A stretch of DNA of 64,000 nt, taken from assembly GCA_016702705.1 (NCBI GenBank), contig JADJDM010000024.1, positions 17,718 through 81,717 on the forward strand, read 5' to 3'. Each line of letters begins with the position of its first letter. The first letter of the stretch is position 1. Positions 62,295 through 64,000 of the stretch are shown in pieces. This DNA is from Bacteroidota bacterium (lineage in GTDB: Bacteria; Bacteroidota; Bacteroidia; B-17B0; Aurantibacillaceae). The notes below the pieces were generated by a model, which was not told the origin of the DNA, did no database searches, and was given only the letters and a program-made list of their open reading frames with translations. Made by a program: the position numbers and the translations under genes.

Positions 62295-64000
62295 ATGAAA
62301 AAAGGAATAATTACATCTGTGCTATCATTGTTCGCAAAATGGGTTTGCACTAGCAAACACTTCCAACATTTGAGAATTTCGACGCCCTTACAGGAGTGTT
62401 TTCTCAAACAGGATGGACATACAATGAAAAATCCAACTGGAACACCTAATTACACTTATCCAGGTACAGGTTTGGCTTTAACAACCGCTGGTAGATTAGA
62501 TGAAACTGGAGATTACATTCAGGTTTTTGTTGGCGGACAAATGGGCGCATCAACTTATTATTTGGCAGGTACAGGTACTAGCTGGCAAGGTACGTTTAAA
62601 GTTAGAGAATCAGCAGATGGCTCGGCTTGGACAGACATTGCAACTTATACAAATAATCTAACATCAACATTAACGCAATATACGGTTACACCTTCTGCAC
62701 CAGCGAGATATATACGTTGGGAGTTTACTAATAAGATTACTGGATTTAATGTGAAAATAGAAGATATAAATATTACTGCTGGAGTTTCTACAGCTGCTGA
62801 TATTAATATGAAGTACAATACAACATCAGTTTTAAGTGGAGGAACTACTCCAATATTTGGATCTCCTGTAGGAACTCCTACTGCTTTGAATTTTGTAGTG
62901 GAAAATACGGGTTTGTCTACTTTAACTGTTAATTCTATTAGTTTTACAGGTACTGATGCTGGAGATTTTTCTGTTACATCACCTGTAGGTTCTTTTACTG
63001 TTGCAGCAACATCAAATGTGCCGTTAGTTGTGTCTTTTAATCCTTCTGCATCAGGTACTCGTGTAGCAGATATGATTATAGCAAATGATGATTCAGATGA
63101 AGGGTCTTATGTAATTCATTTAAATGCGGTGGGTGGAAATTTAGCTTCAGAACCTACAGGAATTCCTTCTGGATTAAATTTTACTAATGTTAAGTCGTAC
63201 AGAGCAGTTTATTCTTTTAACGCTGCTAGTGGCAATCCTGATGGATATATAATAATTAGAAAAACTAGTAATACTGCAATTACCGATGTTCCTGTTGATG
63301 GCGTTACTTATCAAAGAGGAGATGCTGTTGGTGGCTCAGAAGTTGTTTCAGTTGGAACTGGACTAAGCAATACATTAATGAATGTTTGGGCAGGTACTCA
63401 ATATCAATTAGCTATTTTCCCTTATAATGGAGCAGATACATATATAAATTACAATACTGAATACTCAACAGTTTCAACATCAAGTGCGTCTTTTTTAACT
63501 CAATTACAAGCTAAAATTAACCCACATTCGTCTGTTTTTTATAGCAATTACGCTAACACAATGGTTAAGTTGTTTGAAGCTTATGATACTACTGCAGGTC
63601 AAAGTGCAATTACTTGTGCTTATTCAGGATACAAAGCATTATATACAGGCCCATTAAGTTGGTCTAATACAGACTTTAGTAGAGAGCATACTTATTGCCA
63701 CAACTGGATGCCAACAAACCCTGCTGATAATCCAGAATTACCTGAGTATAATGACCAACATCACATTTATCCGACAAAATTTATTGATGTTAATGAGGTT
63801 AGAAGTAACTATCCGTTAGCAGAAGTTGTTACACCTAATTTTACATTTATGGGCTGTAAGTTTGGAGCAAATGCGTTAGGAAAAGCTGTTTTTGAACCTC
63901 AGTGAGCTGAAGATAAAGGTAATGCAGCTCGTGCTATCATCAGCGTATTTGCAGCTTGTTTCCCATAATGTATAAGTGGAAATAACTGGCAATTCCGTAA
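62295..64000 (+). pseudogene. Secreted endonuclease I with choice-of-anchor domain, damaged and cut by the window edge
   Basis: The frame from 62295 opens MKKGIITSVLSLFA, a signal peptide, then shifts: the stretch 62350-62430 makes sense in another frame (LPTFENFDALTGVFSQTGWT). From about 62430 it is coherent: a discoidin-like part (YIQVFVGGQMGASTYYLAGT), a choice-of-anchor-D-like domain (about residues 175-285, LNFVVENTGLSTLTVNSISF), a fibronectin-like linker, then an endonuclease I core (FSREHTYCHNWMP, DQHHIYPTKFIDVNEVRSNY). An in-frame TGA at 63903-63905 follows AVFEPQ, but the family motif (AEDKGNAARAI) continues in the same frame. The T9SS tail, if any, lies beyond the window. Confidence 0.8.

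Noticed and set aside
1..64000. tRNA, rRNA, CRISPR array, insertion sequence or integron
   Set aside because: Reading both strands showed no cloverleaf with a conserved T-arm, no regular repeat-spacer series, and no transposase or integrase.

Overview
The window is AT-rich bacterial DNA from a member of the Bacteroidota, most likely an aerobic, gliding or particle-associated lineage (Flavobacteriales, Chitinophagales or Sphingobacteriales type). The evidence is a PorP/SprF protein of the type IX secretion system (T9SS), several secreted proteins with type A or type B T9SS sorting domains, Bacteroidota-type promoters (TTTG, 19-20 nt, TAnnTTTG), almost no Shine-Dalgarno sequences, a bacillithiol gene (bshB1), a dipeptidyl-peptidase 11 and a methionine synthase encoded as two polypeptides. 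There is no tRNA, rRNA, CRISPR array, insertion sequence or phage module. Most of the window is chromosomal housekeeping and secreted-protein DNA.

Layout. 1-2.2 kb: PorP/SprF plus a type B sorting-domain adhesin. 2.4-4.7 kb: a LexA-like S24 regulator followed by an exonuclease/GIY-YIG nuclease fusion. 4.9-9.2 kb: a propeller lipoprotein, cystathionine beta-synthase and a subtilase. 9.5-15.4 kb: rluF and the rimP-nusA-infB operon. 15.5-22.5 kb: an S41 peptidase, a membrane protein, a large secreted WD40-caspase protein, a SUI1 factor and a TPR protein. 22.6-24.7 kb: transaldolase and enolase. 24.8-30.7 kb: two tandem FG-GAP/Ig-like T9SS cargo proteins. 30.7-37 kb: DPP11, lipoproteins and a glycosyltransferase. 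37-43 kb: lon, a secreted endonuclease I and a c-di-AMP phosphodiesterase (7TM-HD). 43-51.4 kb: thiolase, NlpC/P60, an acyltransferase, a dolichol-phosphate-mannose synthase-like GT2, RlpA, a T9SS cargo protein, bshB1 and lnt. 51.4-56.6 kb: an operon of a SAM-dependent methyltransferase and split metH behind a SAM-I riboswitch with an intrinsic terminator. 56.7-64 kb: a phage-holin-type membrane protein, a deoxyhypusine-synthase-like enzyme, a lamin-tail-type T9SS protein, a TonB-dependent receptor and a second endonuclease I, all with broken reading frames.

How the genes work together. Extracellular DNases, an acidic-residue-specific dipeptidyl peptidase, S8 and S41 peptidases and a TonB receptor fit scavenging of polymers. 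Cystathionine beta-synthase, the riboswitch-controlled metH operon and bshB1 give a sulfur amino-acid and thiol theme. rimP, nusA, infB, rluF and a SUI1 protein give a translation theme.

Most striking observations: (i) the SAM-I riboswitch whose terminator U-run touches the start codon it controls; (ii) a stable hairpin in the rimP-nusA-infB leader, with a clean promoter just upstream; (iii) the secreted WD40-caspase protein; (iv) a recurring pattern of +/-1 base lesions in homopolymers, becoming dense after 58.8 kb, which looks more like sequencing or assembly error at a contig end than biological decay. No clear-cut undescribed defence or mobile system was found.
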